Source of the DNA: Rhodobacterales bacterium
GTDB lineage: Bacteria; Pseudomonadota; Alphaproteobacteria; Rhodobacterales; Rhodobacteraceae
Length of the DNA: 64,000 nucleotides
Assembly (NCBI GenBank): GCA_002747035.1
Contig: PDRZ01000014.1
Span: 62,001-126,000, forward strand
Direction: 5' to 3'
The notes below the pieces were generated by a model. The model made no database searches and was not told the origin of the DNA. It was given only the letters and a program-made list of their open reading frames with translations. The position numbers and the translations under genes are program-made. Below, in pieces: positions 1-9,150 of the stretch. How positions within the stretch are numbered: the stretch's first letter is position 1; every line of letters starts with the position of its first letter.

Positions 1-704
1 ACTTCGTCCAGCACCACGGACCCTGCGGCAATGCGCGAGCAGTCCCCGACCACGATATTGCCCAGAACCTTGGCCCCGGCACCAATCAGAACGCCATCGC
101 CGATCTTTGGGTGGCGATCCTCGTCCTCTTTCCCCGTGCCGCCAAGGGTCACGGAATGCAGGAGCGAGACATTGTCCCCAACCACAGCCGTTTCCCCGAT
201 CACGATGGAATGGGCGTGGTCAATCATGATACCCTTGCCGATCCGGGCCGCGGGGTGAATATCAATTCCAAACACCTCGGACACGCGCATCTGGAAGAAA
301 TAAGACAGGTCCTTGCGCCCGGTGCGCCACAGGTAGTGAGCCACGCGATAGGCCTGAATCGCCTGAAACCCTTTGAAGAACATCAGGGGTTGCAGGAACC
401 GATGACAGGCCGGGTCGCGGTCGAACACCGCCGCGACATCGGCCCGGGCATCGGTGGCGATTTCCGGGTCCGAGGCATAGGCCTCGTCACAGATTTCGCG
501 CAGGATTTGCTCGGACATTTCACCCGAGGCCAGTTTGAGCGAGATGCGATAGGCCAGCGCCCGTTCAAGCGATCCATGATAAAGGATGCTGGAGTGAATC
601 AGGCCGCCCAACAGCGGTTCGTCGCGAACCGCCTGTTCCGCCTCTTGCACGATCCGAGCCCAGACCGGATCAAGTTCGGTCAGATGTGCACGTGTTTCCG
701 CCAT
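1..704 (-). CDS. cysE: Serine O-acetyltransferase (3' end outside window)
   Basis: Acetyl-CoA:L-serine O-acetyltransferase makes O-acetylserine, the first committed step of cysteine synthesis in the cytoplasm. The start ATG at 704 opens with MAETRAHLTELDPVW. It is followed by the helical N-terminal domain and then the left-handed beta-helix of hexapeptide repeats, including HPAARIGKGIMIDHAHSIVI and SVTLGGTGKEDEDRHPKIG, typical of CysE. About 234 residues are visible and the C-terminal tail lies beyond base 1. It is divergent from the broken DksA-like gene, with 85 bp between starts. As I recall, cysE borders the GTA cluster in several Rhodobacterales, which fits here. Identification is firm; only the C-terminus is unseen. 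Confidence 0.95.
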   Translation of the reverse strand, partial: MAETRAHLTELDPVWARIVQEAEQAVRDEPLLGGLIHSSILYHGSLERALAYRISLKLASGEMSEQILREICDEAYASDPEIATDARADVAAVFDRDPACHRFLQPLMFFKGFQAIQAYRVAHYLWRTGRKDLSYFFQMRVSEVFGIDIHPAARIGKGIMIDHAHSIVIGETAVVGDNVSLLHSVTLGGTGKEDEDRHPKIGDGVLIGAGAKVLGNIVVGDCSRIAAGSVVLDE

Positions 705-789
705 GATGTTCCGTCCTTTGCTCTGCACAATGTAACAGATAGGCTCAGGAAACGAAAACGCAATCGCGTGATTGAGAGGATCAGCGACA

Positions 790-1135
790 TGAATGAGTCC
801 GATCTTGTCCGGTTCCGCGCATTGATCCGTGAACGGCTGAACCAGATCACCCGTCAGGATGCGCGGGGGCGCGGAGGACAGGCCGTCGTGACGCTGGAAC
901 AACAGGCCGTGGTCAACGGATCGTGGGACGGTTGAGTCGGATGGATGCGTTACAACATCCGGCGATGGCCAGGGCCACACGGGCGCGGCGGGACATCCAG
1001 GCCCAGCGCCTTGGGTTTGCGCTCACCCGGTTGGACGACGGCAAACAAGGGTCTTTTGAGAAGTGTGGAGAGGAAATTGCCCCCCGGCGGCCTCAACTCG
1101 ATCTTGCTGCGACCCGCTGTCTTGCCTGTGCTTGA
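790..1135 (+). pseudogene. DksA/TraR-family zinc-finger protein, frameshifted
   Basis: Two reading frames together make one DksA/TraR C4 zinc-finger protein. The first half (790 to about 912) reads MNESDLVRFRALIRERLN and ends at TLEQQAV. The second half resumes in another frame at about 926 as GRLSRMDALQHPAMARATRA and ends RCLACA at 1135. Removing 14 bases (about 912-925, lying between two GTGG copies) restores a continuous frame across the conserved QAVGRLSRMDA block. The zinc ribbon is also damaged: the first CxxC reads FEKC, because a TTT codon stands where TGT would give Cys. A good Shine-Dalgarno (GAGAGGA) precedes the ATG. DksA-like proteins bind RNA polymerase in the stringent response; this copy is probably inactive. 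Confidence 0.82.
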
Positions 1136-1212
1136 CGGCGAAACTTGGTGGGTATTCGGGGCCACCGCGCCTTGCGGACAAAACACGCGGCAGCCCCGGA
1201 ACGAGATATGGA

Positions 1213-4200
1213 TCAGGGATCCAGTGTGAGCGTGGCAAAGGCCCCGGCCCCCAGCGTGGCCGAAATCTGTGCCACTTCGATATCAACCGCGCCGCTGACA
1301 CCGTCGGCGGCTTGCATCGCGATGGTGTAGGTCCAGCCCGGCGATGACACCTGAACCTCGCGCAATGGGGTGCCCCCCTGGGACACGCGCAAGAGATAGC
1401 TTTCGGTTTCTTCCCCCAAGGGCACGTCAAGCCCTTCCCAACTGTCCCCGCCAATGCGCGTACGGCGGATCCACGACAGGTCAATATCTGCGCCCAGCGC
1501 ACCGTTCGCCGAGACATGGCTTGGGCTGAGAGGTTTCAGCCCCACGCCTTCGAACGCTTCCACCACATGTTGATAAGATGGGTCGTCATAGCCCCGCCGG
1601 GCAGGCCCAATCCGATAGTGACGCGACAGGTTACGCTGTGACTCGGCAAGTGCGATTTGTTGTGGAACACCATTCAACAGCACCACGTAAGAGCCAACCG
1701 GCCACGCCGCGGGCATCCAGGCATCGGTGCCCAACTGTCCACGCAAACGATGGGACAGGAGATAGGTGTTTTCGGCCACGAGATCCGCATCGCGGAACTG
1801 GAACAGCTCCCAATTGCCCGGGGTGCCGTCGCCAATCGCCATCAGGTTGCTGCCCGCAAGCAGTTTGGTTTCGTCCACCGATTGCAATTCGCCGGAGGTG
1901 AGTTCAACGATCAACCCCTCGCCCCGGTCATAAAGCGCAGGCGGTGCCGCGCGCAGAACACTTTGGGTGATACCGATGGTCGAACGGGCCGCGATAACCT
2001 CGTTCAGGGCATAATCGCTGTCGCTGGCCGAACTGTAAATGGCCACGCTGCCCGGCCAGGGTTCTGAGGTCAGCGCAAGATGCGGCGCATGGGGCACCTC
2101 GTCGCCTGTCAACAAAGGCAGGTCCAGAAACAGCGGGAAAACCGGGATCGGGGGCACGAAGCGGCCCAGCGATACGGCATCCTCTGCCATGTCCACAGGG
2201 CGATAGGTTTCCGGTTCGATCCGCACCGCATCGACAATCTGTTCGGTCCCAAGATCGACCCGGTCCACGCGCACCAGGTCACTGCCATCGCCGGTTTCTA
2301 CGCGCAACACGTCCCCCGGACCCACATCCAGCCGGGACGGTGGCAGGGCAAAGCGCAATGTATCCCGCCCCACACGGGATTCCGAAAGCCAGCGTTCAAC
2401 CACCTGACGCCCCTCGCCCCGTGTCATGACCAGCGGGATTTCGTTCCCGGCAACGGCGTGGGTCGCTTCATCCGGCAGAACCGCTTCTTCCGCGATGGCC
2501 TCGAAATTCGCCTCGGCCTCGATGAAACGCAGGCGGACACGGCCCACCAGATCGGCCTCTGAGGCACGCTGGCGTTCGATTGTGCCGTCGATTTCGCCCG
2601 TCATGGCAAGGGTTTCACCCGATTGCGCCGAATCTTCGATCCCGTCGCGCATGGAAAACACCATCGCCCCGTCCCGTTCCACCGCATCAAACCCATAGCG
2701 CAACATCAGAGGTTGCAGCGCCGCGCGGGCGTCTCCCACCTGATTCACCGCATATCCACGCACCACGCCGTAAAGGCGCGAGGTGTCGATCTGCGTCAGC
2801 CCAGCGCGGGCGCAGATTTCCTCGACAACCGAGGCCAGCGACCGTTGCGAGGCCCGACCGGTGATCCAGTGACCGCGGGCATAGTTTTCACCATCGCTCC
2901 ACAGGTTCTGATTGGCCGGGAAGAACGGATAGGGGCGCGCATCCCAGGCCCAGACATGGGATTTGGACAGGTCCACCATTTGCCCCGGATACTCGATGGA
3001 TTCCGGGTTGTTCGCCGGATCACTCCAGAACCTGTGCATGGCGCGCAGATACTGGACCTGCATGAATTCATCCCTTTGCCCGTTCGAATAGTGCGGCAAA
3101 GAGGATTCCGAGGATTTGGGGTCCAGGAACTTGTTGGGTTGGTTCGTCCCCTTGTCGATGGCGGCACAGCCCAGTTCCGTGAACCAGATCGGCTTGGATT
3201 GCGGCACCCAACCCGTGGGCACCGGCTGGCGAATCCCCCCAATCCGCTCATAATGTTCGTGTTTCCACCAGTTCAGGATATCCTTGTAACGCCAGATCCA
3301 CGGCTCATCGTGATCACCATCCGTGATTGGGGTGCGGATTTGCGCGTCCCGGGCCTCGGCAGAATGGTAATACCAATCATACCCTTCCCCCCCGGCAATG
3401 TTCGATTGCAGATAGTCAAGATCATAGATCGCCCCGGCATCGGCATCCAGATGGTCCCGACCCTCACGCCAATCGGAGAGGGGCATGTAATTGTCGATTC
3501 CGACAAAGTCGATTTCGGCATCGGACCACAGCGGATCAAGGTGGAAATAGCGGTTCCCGTCCGGGGCGTTATACCCGAAATACTCGGACCAGTCGGCCGC
3601 ATAGCCGATCCTGGTTTCGGTTCCCAAAAGGGTGCGCACTTCGGCGGTGAGAAGGCGCAGCTGTTCCACGGCCGGGAAGCCCGCCGCGCCGCGGATCTGG
3701 GTCAAACCCCGCATTTCCGACCCGACACAGAAGGCCTCGACCCCCCCCGCAGCGGCACAAAGCGCGGCCTGATGCAGGATGAACCTGCGATAGCTCCATT
3801 CGGATGGTCCGGTATAGGTCACCGTGCCTGGCGACACTTGGAAATCCGCCGCCGATGCGGTGCCGAAAAACGCCGCGACCTCGGACTCCGCAGCAGCGGT
3901 GCCATCCGGGCTGTCCTCCTGTCCGGGGGCCGACGACAGGGTGATCCGGCCGCGCCAGGGCAGCCTGGGCTGATCGGCGGCATCGCTATAGGGATCGTCA
4001 AGCCCATTGCCCTCAACCTGATCCATCAGGATGAACGGGTAATAGGTCACGTGCTGACCGCGCTCCGCCAGTGCATGGATTGCTTCGATCACCGAGGCGT
4101 CTGCCGGGGTGCCGCCATAGATCGGGCGGTCATCGTCATCCTGCGCAACCACCGGCGCGCTGGCGCGGGTTTCACCGGCCACGGCCCAGGGCATTTCGGT

Positions 4201-5133
4201 GCCATCAAACGTATTCTGTTCGATCTTGGGGCGGATCGTACAGCTGTCACAGCGCAGATCGTCCCCAAACCAACTGACAATCAGAGAGGTCGACCCGCAA
4301 TTGGGCAACTCGTCCTGCATCCGGTCAAGCGACGTTTCGAAATCGCTTTTCCCCGAGGGCGTGTTCACATTGGCCAGCGCCCCCTGCCCAACCCCATAGG
4401 AAAAATGCACCGGGGTCGTGGCCAGCGCGTATTCGCCGCTGCCGGGCATCATCGCAACCGCGCGCACGTTATGCGCCATGTCTTCATCCGCATCCTGCAG
4501 ACCCGATTGCGTAGGGCGCATCACCTCGAACGCAAACTGGGGAATACGGTTGCCGAACTGCTCCAATGCAAGGTCTTCAAACACCACATAGGCCGTGCCG
4601 CGATAGGCCGGCACCTGGCCTGTACCTTCAACCGCTTCCATCTTGGGATCGGGCAACTGATACTGCGTTCCGGTATAGACCCGCATGTTCAGATCATCCC
4701 TGGACATCTCGGTCCCATCTGCCCAGATGCGGCCAATTCCCGTGATCTCGCCTTCACCCAAGGCAACAGCCAGGTTCACGGTATAGCTGTAGCTCCGTGT
4801 CTCGGGTTGGCGCGGGCGTGTGCCCTTGCCCGAACCACCGGTCACCGTCACATGTTCGCTGAACTGTGTGGCCCAGATGACCTGTCCCGCCACCTGTGTG
4901 CGACCATAGATCTGGGTCACCGGATCGCCTTCGCCAGCACCGGTCAGGCGAAACCGGTCCACGCGCCCGGTTTCCACCACATCTGAACCGTTGCCCATGA
5001 CCCTTTGGTCGATCACCCGCCCCAATGAGGCCCCGGCAAAGCGCCCCACGGCTGTCATCGACAAACCCAGGATGCTGCCCCCGACCGAACCACCAAGTGC
5101 GGCCCCTGCCGCGGAAAGTACTATCGTCGCCAT
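1213..5133 (-). CDS. GTA host-specificity / baseplate megatron-like protein (gp15)
   Basis: This 1306-residue protein is the largest gene of the cluster and occupies the gp15 position of Rhodobacter-type GTAs. Members of this family combine a glycoside-hydrolase-like TIM barrel with a phage tail-tip domain and contact the recipient cell. The N-terminus is Gly/Ala rich (MATIVLSAAGAALGGSVGGS), followed by tail-tip beta structure (RTQVAGQVIWATQFSEHVTV). The centre has TIM-barrel-like segments such as SEYFGYNAPDGNRYFHLDPL and KPIWFTELGCAAIDKGTNQP. Its ATG overlaps the gp14 stop by one base. It is the last gene of the GTA operon and ends in TGA with no obvious hairpin directly behind it. Confidence 0.93.
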   Translation of the reverse strand: MATIVLSAAGAALGGSVGGSILGLSMTAVGRFAGASLGRVIDQRVMGNGSDVVETGRVDRFRLTGAGEGDPVTQIYGRTQVAGQVIWATQFSEHVTVTGGSGKGTRPRQPETRSYSYTVNLAVALGEGEITGIGRIWADGTEMSRDDLNMRVYTGTQYQLPDPKMEAVEGTGQVPAYRGTAYVVFEDLALEQFGNRIPQFAFEVMRPTQSGLQDADEDMAHNVRAVAMMPGSGEYALATTPVHFSYGVGQGALANVNTPSGKSDFETSLDRMQDELPNCGSTSLIVSWFGDDLRCDSCTIRPKIEQNTFDGTEMPWAVAGETRASAPVVAQDDDDRPIYGGTPADASVIEAIHALAERGQHVTYYPFILMDQVEGNGLDDPYSDAADQPRLPWRGRITLSSAPGQEDSPDGTAAAESEVAAFFGTASAADFQVSPGTVTYTGPSEWSYRRFILHQAALCAAAGGVEAFCVGSEMRGLTQIRGAAGFPAVEQLRLLTAEVRTLLGTETRIGYAADWSEYFGYNAPDGNRYFHLDPLWSDAEIDFVGIDNYMPLSDWREGRDHLDADAGAIYDLDYLQSNIAGGEGYDWYYHSAEARDAQIRTPITDGDHDEPWIWRYKDILNWWKHEHYERIGGIRQPVPTGWVPQSKPIWFTELGCAAIDKGTNQPNKFLDPKSSESSLPHYSNGQRDEFMQVQYLRAMHRFWSDPANNPESIEYPGQMVDLSKSHVWAWDARPYPFFPANQNLWSDGENYARGHWITGRASQRSLASVVEEICARAGLTQIDTSRLYGVVRGYAVNQVGDARAALQPLMLRYGFDAVERDGAMVFSMRDGIEDSAQSGETLAMTGEIDGTIERQRASEADLVGRVRLRFIEAEANFEAIAEEAVLPDEATHAVAGNEIPLVMTRGEGRQVVERWLSESRVGRDTLRFALPPSRLDVGPGDVLRVETGDGSDLVRVDRVDLGTEQIVDAVRIEPETYRPVDMAEDAVSLGRFVPPIPVFPLFLDLPLLTGDEVPHAPHLALTSEPWPGSVAIYSSASDSDYALNEVIAARSTIGITQSVLRAAPPALYDRGEGLIVELTSGELQSVDETKLLAGSNLMAIGDGTPGNWELFQFRDADLVAENTYLLSHRLRGQLGTDAWMPAAWPVGSYVVLLNGVPQQIALAESQRNLSRHYRIGPARRGYDDPSYQHVVEAFEGVGLKPLSPSHVSANGALGADIDLSWIRRTRIGGDSWEGLDVPLGEETESYLLRVSQGGTPLREVQVSSPGWTYTIAMQAADGVSGAVDIEVAQISATLGAGAFATLTLDP

Positions 5134-5576
5134 CAGCCGTTCTCCTCTGGAAACTTGAAACGCGCCACGATGCGGCGGCGCCAGGGGGTAGAAAGCGGGC
5201 TTTCGACCACGCCATGCCCCGAATAGGAATGAATGAAAGTCGGGTGGGCGCCGATTCGCGCCGCAATCCCCAGATGTTTGGCCACGGCCCCGGCCCGCAT
5301 CCGAAACAACAACACATCGCCGACCGCCAACGCGTCGGCGGTGCAGTCGTGCAAATGCCGCTGTGCGGCGGCCCAGAGGGCTTCGTCCCCCTGCGGCTCG
5401 GACCAGTCCATGGAATAGGCGGGAACAGGTTCGGGTTCCGCGCCCAGGACTTCGGCCCAGACACCGCGCAACAGGCCAAGACAGTCACACCCGGCCCCCT
5501 TGCACGCGGCCTGATGGCGATAGGGTGTTCCGATCCACTGACGCGCAGCGACCACGATTTGTTCCGGGAGGGTCAT
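5133..5576 (-). CDS. GTA NlpC/P60-family peptidase (gp14)
   Basis: A 147-residue cell-wall hydrolase of the NlpC/P60 type, expected in the tail-tip complex to open recipient peptidoglycan. The catalytic Cys lies in CKGAGCDCLGLLRGVW and the His in HSYSGHGVVE. The start chosen (MTLPEQIVVAARQWIGTPY) begins one base after the gp13 stop, and the stop overlaps the gp15 ATG by one base. This tight packing fits translation from one GTA transcript. Length and position match gp14 of other Rhodobacterales GTAs. Confidence 0.92.
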   Translation of the reverse strand: MTLPEQIVVAARQWIGTPYRHQAACKGAGCDCLGLLRGVWAEVLGAEPEPVPAYSMDWSEPQGDEALWAAAQRHLHDCTADALAVGDVLLFRMRAGAVAKHLGIAARIGAHPTFIHSYSGHGVVESPLSTPWRRRIVARFKFPEENG

Positions 5577-5577
5577 G

Positions 5578-6462
5578 TTACCGGCGACTCCCACCGCTGG
5601 TTTCGCCGGATTGCCGGGGCTGGACCATCTGCCAGCTTTCACCGGGAATATCCGGGAAGCCCTGAAAATTCAGAATGTTGTTGAATTTCAGGCGGCAGGT
5701 GGTCATGCGTTTGTCGCATCCGGCCACGATGCGGATCACATCTCCGGTCTCCACATCCGCGCGCATGGGATGCCACAGTTCGATCACCCGCGCCCCATCT
5801 TCGAAATAGTCGCGTTTGATCATGCCGCGCAGCCCCCGTGCCGCGCCACTGATCCCGATCAGCTGCCCCCGGGCAAACCATCCGTCCTCGTACCCGGGCA
5901 GATCGGCAAAGGTGAAACGGCTGTTATCCGCAACCTGCTCCACGGAGATCTCCGCGAAATAGCCGGGTTCGGTCGTGTCAAAACCGCAATGCGCGTCCCC
6001 CAACACTGCCGTGCAGGGTTTCTGGTACACCCGGCCCAGCGGGCGGTTCAATGCCTCGCTCAACCCGCGCAGTTCGGCCTGAAACGCACCACCGCCGCGG
6101 GTCAGTTCGCCAATGGTTCCGCGAAATTGCAGATGCCTTTGCTCTGGCGAAGCCCAGTTGACCAGCCATGACCGCACCTCGGCCCCGTCAAAGCGACCAG
6201 CCTCGATATCCTCTTCGGTCACGGCCGCGTCGGACAACGCGCCCAGCGCCTCGGTATTGTCCACCGACAGCCCCGTGCTTTGTTGCAGTGCCATCGCACT
6301 CAGCCCTGTATCGGCGCGGAACGTGATACCGTCAAAAGACAGGCCACAATCGTGATCCGTGAAACCGAAGGTCACCCCATCGGTCCGGGTGATCGCCCAT
6401 GCGCGACAGACCGTGGTCATCCCGGTCTGAAGATGGGTCAACAGTTCGCCTTGCACCCCCAT
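5578..6462 (-). CDS. GTA DUF2163 tail protein (gp13)
   Basis: A 294-residue DUF2163 / phage BR0599-like protein, the gp13 hub component of the GTA tail. Typical cysteine-bearing segments are present: CRAWAITRTDGVTFGFTDHD near the N-terminus, KPCTAVLGDAHCGFDTTEPG in the middle and AGCDKRMTTCRLKFNN near the end. These Cys residues could hold an iron-sulfur centre, as described for the Rhodobacter capsulatus GTA hub. The ATG at 6462 shares its A with the gp12 TGA stop; a GTG one codon upstream is the alternative start. It ends in TAA one base before gp14. Confidence 0.91.
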   Translation of the reverse strand: MGVQGELLTHLQTGMTTVCRAWAITRTDGVTFGFTDHDCGLSFDGITFRADTGLSAMALQQSTGLSVDNTEALGALSDAAVTEEDIEAGRFDGAEVRSWLVNWASPEQRHLQFRGTIGELTRGGGAFQAELRGLSEALNRPLGRVYQKPCTAVLGDAHCGFDTTEPGYFAEISVEQVADNSRFTFADLPGYEDGWFARGQLIGISGAARGLRGMIKRDYFEDGARVIELWHPMRADVETGDVIRIVAGCDKRMTTCRLKFNNILNFQGFPDIPGESWQMVQPRQSGETSGGSRR

Positions 6463-7094
6463 CACACACGCACCTCGACAACCGGAATGCTGGGCACTGC
6501 ACCGGCGTGAAAGCTGGCCACATTGGCCTCGATCCGATCGGTGTCAAACCGGACCGGCACGTCAAATTCATACCCTGCGGTAATATCCACGCCCTGGTTG
6601 GGCGGATGGGCAAAGGTGATCACGCCGGTGGAGCTGTCCACCTCGTAATGCACACCCTCCAGCTGTTCGATCCCGGCAAGCCCGATCCGCACCGTGCCTT
6701 GCACTGGCTTCGTGATCGGACGGCTATAGGTCTGGGTCCCTGACCGATAGATCTTGGCCAGTTGGTATTCGGCCTGGGTCTCGTCCCCGGTTGCAAAAGT
6801 CTGGTCCCGGTAATCAATCTCGGCCAGCGCCCGACCGGATTTGTAATCCGACCAGTCTTTCCAGCGGAACCCGTACATCTGACCCTGACGCGCCTCGAAA
6901 AAGGCGATCACGGATTCGATGTCGTCCAGCGACCGCATCGACACGCCCGCGTCATAGCGACGGCGCGAATGGGCCCAGGGGGTGTTGCGTTCTTCGAACC
7001 CGTTGGCCAGCGTCACCACGTCCGTGCGCCGTTCCGGGCCACCGACCGAGCCGAAACTCAGGTTGGCGGGAAAACGTACCTCGTGAAAATCCAT
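6462..7094 (-). CDS. GTA DUF2460 distal tail protein (gp12)
   Basis: This 210-residue protein belongs to the DUF2460 / TIGR02217 family, gp12 of Rhodobacter-type GTAs, thought to be the distal tail component. Family features are the opening MDFHEVRFPANLSFGSVGGP and the block RWKDWSDYKSG. The start has a strong Shine-Dalgarno (AGAGGAGAA) about seven bases upstream. It follows gp11 by 18 bp and overlaps gp13 by one base. Confidence 0.92.
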   Translation of the reverse strand: MDFHEVRFPANLSFGSVGGPERRTDVVTLANGFEERNTPWAHSRRRYDAGVSMRSLDDIESVIAFFEARQGQMYGFRWKDWSDYKSGRALAEIDYRDQTFATGDETQAEYQLAKIYRSGTQTYSRPITKPVQGTVRIGLAGIEQLEGVHYEVDSSTGVITFAHPPNQGVDITAGYEFDVPVRFDTDRIEANVASFHAGAVPSIPVVEVRV

Positions 7095-7112
7095 AACCTG
7101 TTCTCCTCTGGA

Positions 7113-7775
7113 TCAACGGTTGCGTTGGCCACGGGCCATGGCCCGGCCCATCTGGGCGGCAATCTGGCTTTGGCTGCGTTGGAATCCGGCCACGTCGGGG
7201 GTGGTGATGTTCATGACCACGTTGACGGGTTGCCCGCCCCCGGCGCTGCGCACGCCCAGCTTGCCATCGGCACCGCGCGCCAGAGGCATGATCGCCTCGG
7301 GGCCGGCTTCCCCCATCAACCCGGTGCCGCCACGCATGGGAAATGTGGTGGGGCCGCTGACCACACCGCCATTGGCAAAAGGCATCACCCGTCCCTGGGC
7401 GAACCCGGCACCATCGGCAAAGGGGAAGATGCTGCCCATCAGGCTACCCACCCCCTGTGCCAGCAATCCCCCCACGTGATCCGTGACCGGCTTCACGGCG
7501 GCGGAATAGGCGGCATTGATCATCGAGCTTGCCATGACATCCAGCGCATCGGACAGTTTCATGCCATCCAGCAACACCCCGTCAAAGGCCCGGCGCAGTC
7601 CCCGGCTCATGCCGCGATCCAGCGTGGCAACGTCATATCCGGTCTGGGCCATGGTCGCGCGAATCCGCTGCATTTCGCTATCAAAGGCCGAGGCGACAGA
7701 GGCCGCATCGCCCAGCGTCTGCTCCAGGGCTTCAACCTGGTCTTCCAGGTCCTGAATTCCTTCGTGGTCACTCAT
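7113..7775 (-). CDS. GTA tape measure protein (gp11)
   Basis: A 220-residue tape measure protein, short like other GTA tape measures because GTA tails are short. It starts MSDHEGIQDLEDQVEALEQT, a likely coiled coil. It continues through Gly-rich, hydrophobic segments (GGVVSGPTTFPMRGGTGLMG) typical of the tape-measure C-terminal half and ends in a basic tail (RAMARGQRNR). I chose the ATG at 7775, which has GGAGGGAC just upstream, over a start five codons earlier. The first eight bases overlap the end of the upstream small gene. Confidence 0.9.
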   Translation of the reverse strand: MSDHEGIQDLEDQVEALEQTLGDAASVASAFDSEMQRIRATMAQTGYDVATLDRGMSRGLRRAFDGVLLDGMKLSDALDVMASSMINAAYSAAVKPVTDHVGGLLAQGVGSLMGSIFPFADGAGFAQGRVMPFANGGVVSGPTTFPMRGGTGLMGEAGPEAIMPLARGADGKLGVRSAGGGQPVNVVMNITTPDVAGFQRSQSQIAAQMGRAMARGQRNR

Positions 7776-7971
7776 CGTCGGTCCCTCCAACTTGATCGGG
7801 ATAGGCGCGGATCAGCTCGTTCAAACGATCCCGCACCAACGGTGCCGCCGCGGCCTCGGGCCCCAACAGCAATTGCAATTCGGCCGGGGTCAGCGCCCAG
7901 AATTCGGCGGGTTTCAAACCCAGCCCGCGCATCCCCGCCCGCATCAGAACGGGCCAGTCAAACCCCGCCAT
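7768..7971 (-). CDS. GTA small tail-assembly protein (rcc01693-like, gp10.1)
   Basis: A 67-residue protein beginning MAGFDWPVLMRAGMRGLGLK, with the conserved block PAEFWALTPAELQLLLG. It matches the small rcc01693/TIGR02216-type protein encoded between gp10 and the tape measure in Rhodobacterales GTAs. By analogy with phage G/GT proteins it is probably a tail assembly chaperone (inference). Its start lies inside the gp10 coding end and its stop lies inside the start of gp11, so the three genes overlap. Confidence 0.85.
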   Translation of the reverse strand: MAGFDWPVLMRAGMRGLGLKPAEFWALTPAELQLLLGPEAAAAPLVRDRLNELIRAYPDQVGGTDDE

Positions 7972-8293
7972 CTTGGGCCACCTCGGGCAGCATGAAGGCA
8001 CGCGCCAACAGTTCGGCGGCCACCCGGGCGGCCCCCATGGGCCCGCCCTGAATCTCGGTGCTCAACAGGTCCGAAGCCTGGCCCTGCCAGCCCCCGCCGC
8101 GCAGTCCGGCGACGATCAGCGCAAGCACATCGCGGGTTGAAAACGCCCCGGTTTCGAACCGCTCAACCAGTTCGACAAGCGTGCCGGTCTCAAGCCCCGC
8201 CTCCAATTCCGCCAACGCGCCAAGCGTCAGCTTCAGTCGGTGACGCTCGCCATCCATGACCAGCGCCACCTCCCCCGTCCACGGATTGGCCAT
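7958..8293 (-). CDS. GTA tail tube / chaperone protein (gp10)
   Basis: A 111-residue protein of the GTA gp10 family, starting MANPWTGEVALVMDGERHRL. The mid-region block LTLGALAELEAGL is shared with phage tail assembly chaperones of the GTA-gp10 type. It sits two bases after the major tail protein and overlaps the following small gene by 14 bases. The function in tail assembly comes from family knowledge and gene order, not from a catalytic motif. Confidence 0.87.
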   Translation of the reverse strand: MANPWTGEVALVMDGERHRLKLTLGALAELEAGLETGTLVELVERFETGAFSTRDVLALIVAGLRGGGWQGQASDLLSTEIQGGPMGAARVAAELLARAFMLPEVAQDGGV

Positions 8294-8295
8294 GA

Positions 8296-8712
8296 TCAGG
8301 GTGCCGCCACAAAGGTCAGCGCACCCGCCGAAGCCAGCGACAGTTCATAGGTCGCCTCGCCATTATGCGAACCGGCATATTCGATGCTCGTCACCTGGAA
8401 GACACCTTCCACCGTGCCAAAATCCGGGATGATCACCTGAAATTCCGGGGTTTCACCGTCAAAGAAGATCTGGCGCGCACGTTCGTCGCTGCCTTCGTCC
8501 CTGAACACGCCCGAGCCGCTGATCGACGCCGATTTCACCCCGGCTCCGGCCAGTAATTCGCGCCATCCACCCTGACTTTCCAGGCTGGTGACATCCACGC
8601 TCTCGGCGTTAAAGCTGATCCGCGTGGCCCGGAGCCCCGCGAGAGTTTCGAACAGACCACCGCCGGTCATATCCACCTTGATCAAAAGATCCTTGCCATT
8701 CTGGGCAACCAT
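8296..8712 (-). CDS. GTA major tail protein (gp9)
   Basis: A 138-residue major tail tube protein of the TP901-1 type. Recognisable parts are MVAQNGKDLLIKVDMTGGG, the VDVTSLESQGGWRELLAGAG block and a beta-rich C-terminus (VFQVTSIEYAGSHNGEATYE). An ATG with GGAG about ten bases upstream supports the start. Gene order between gp8 and gp10 is the standard one for these particles. Confidence 0.92.
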   Translation of the reverse strand: MVAQNGKDLLIKVDMTGGGLFETLAGLRATRISFNAESVDVTSLESQGGWRELLAGAGVKSASISGSGVFRDEGSDERARQIFFDGETPEFQVIIPDFGTVEGVFQVTSIEYAGSHNGEATYELSLASAGALTFVAAP

Positions 8713-8739
8713 GTTTCATACTCCAAAGTTTGTTGATTA

Positions 8740-9150
8740 TCAGTCGTCTTCGACACGGGCGCGAAATCGCAGATCAATGCGCCGCTGAGTGCCCGTTCCT
8801 TCCAGCCGCGCAGTGGCGCGGTCGAACATCAGGTAAACAAGACGGCCCCGCGTCAGGGTCAGATCGGCGTCGTTCAACGCATCGCTCACCGCCGTGGCCA
8901 CGTCCTTGGCCACCTGAAACCCGGTGCTGTCGGTCACCACCGACACCGTGATTGTGTGCAGGGCGCCGTGGCCGGTCTTGCTTGACTTGTCACGCACGGA
9001 TTCCGGGCCAAGCGTGACATAGGTTTCGGGCAGGGTGCCCGCCGGAAGCGCGTCATAAATCGCCGTGCCAACAAGCGCGTTGAGCGCCGTGTCTGCGGCC
9101 AGTTGTTGATACACCGCCGCTTGCAGAGCAGAAGAAACACCATAGCTCAT
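8740..9150 (-). CDS. GTA DUF3168 tail terminator-like protein (gp8)
   Basis: This 136-residue DUF3168 protein is gp8 of the GTA, a head-tail joining or tail-terminator component. It begins MSYGVSSALQAAVYQQLAAD and contains GTLPETYVTLGPESVRDKSS, characteristic of the family. Its ATG overlaps the gp7 stop in an ATGA arrangement. It is followed after 27 bp by the major tail protein. Confidence 0.91.
   Translation of the reverse strand: MSYGVSSALQAAVYQQLAADTALNALVGTAIYDALPAGTLPETYVTLGPESVRDKSSKTGHGALHTITVSVVTDSTGFQVAKDVATAVSDALNDADLTLTRGRLVYLMFDRATARLEGTGTQRRIDLRFRARVEDD

Noticed and set aside
2623-4986. A 787-codon open frame on the plus strand opposite gp15
   Set aside because: It is antisense to the clearly conserved gp15 and has the Arg/His/Pro/Gly-rich make-up of a shadow frame in high-GC DNA.
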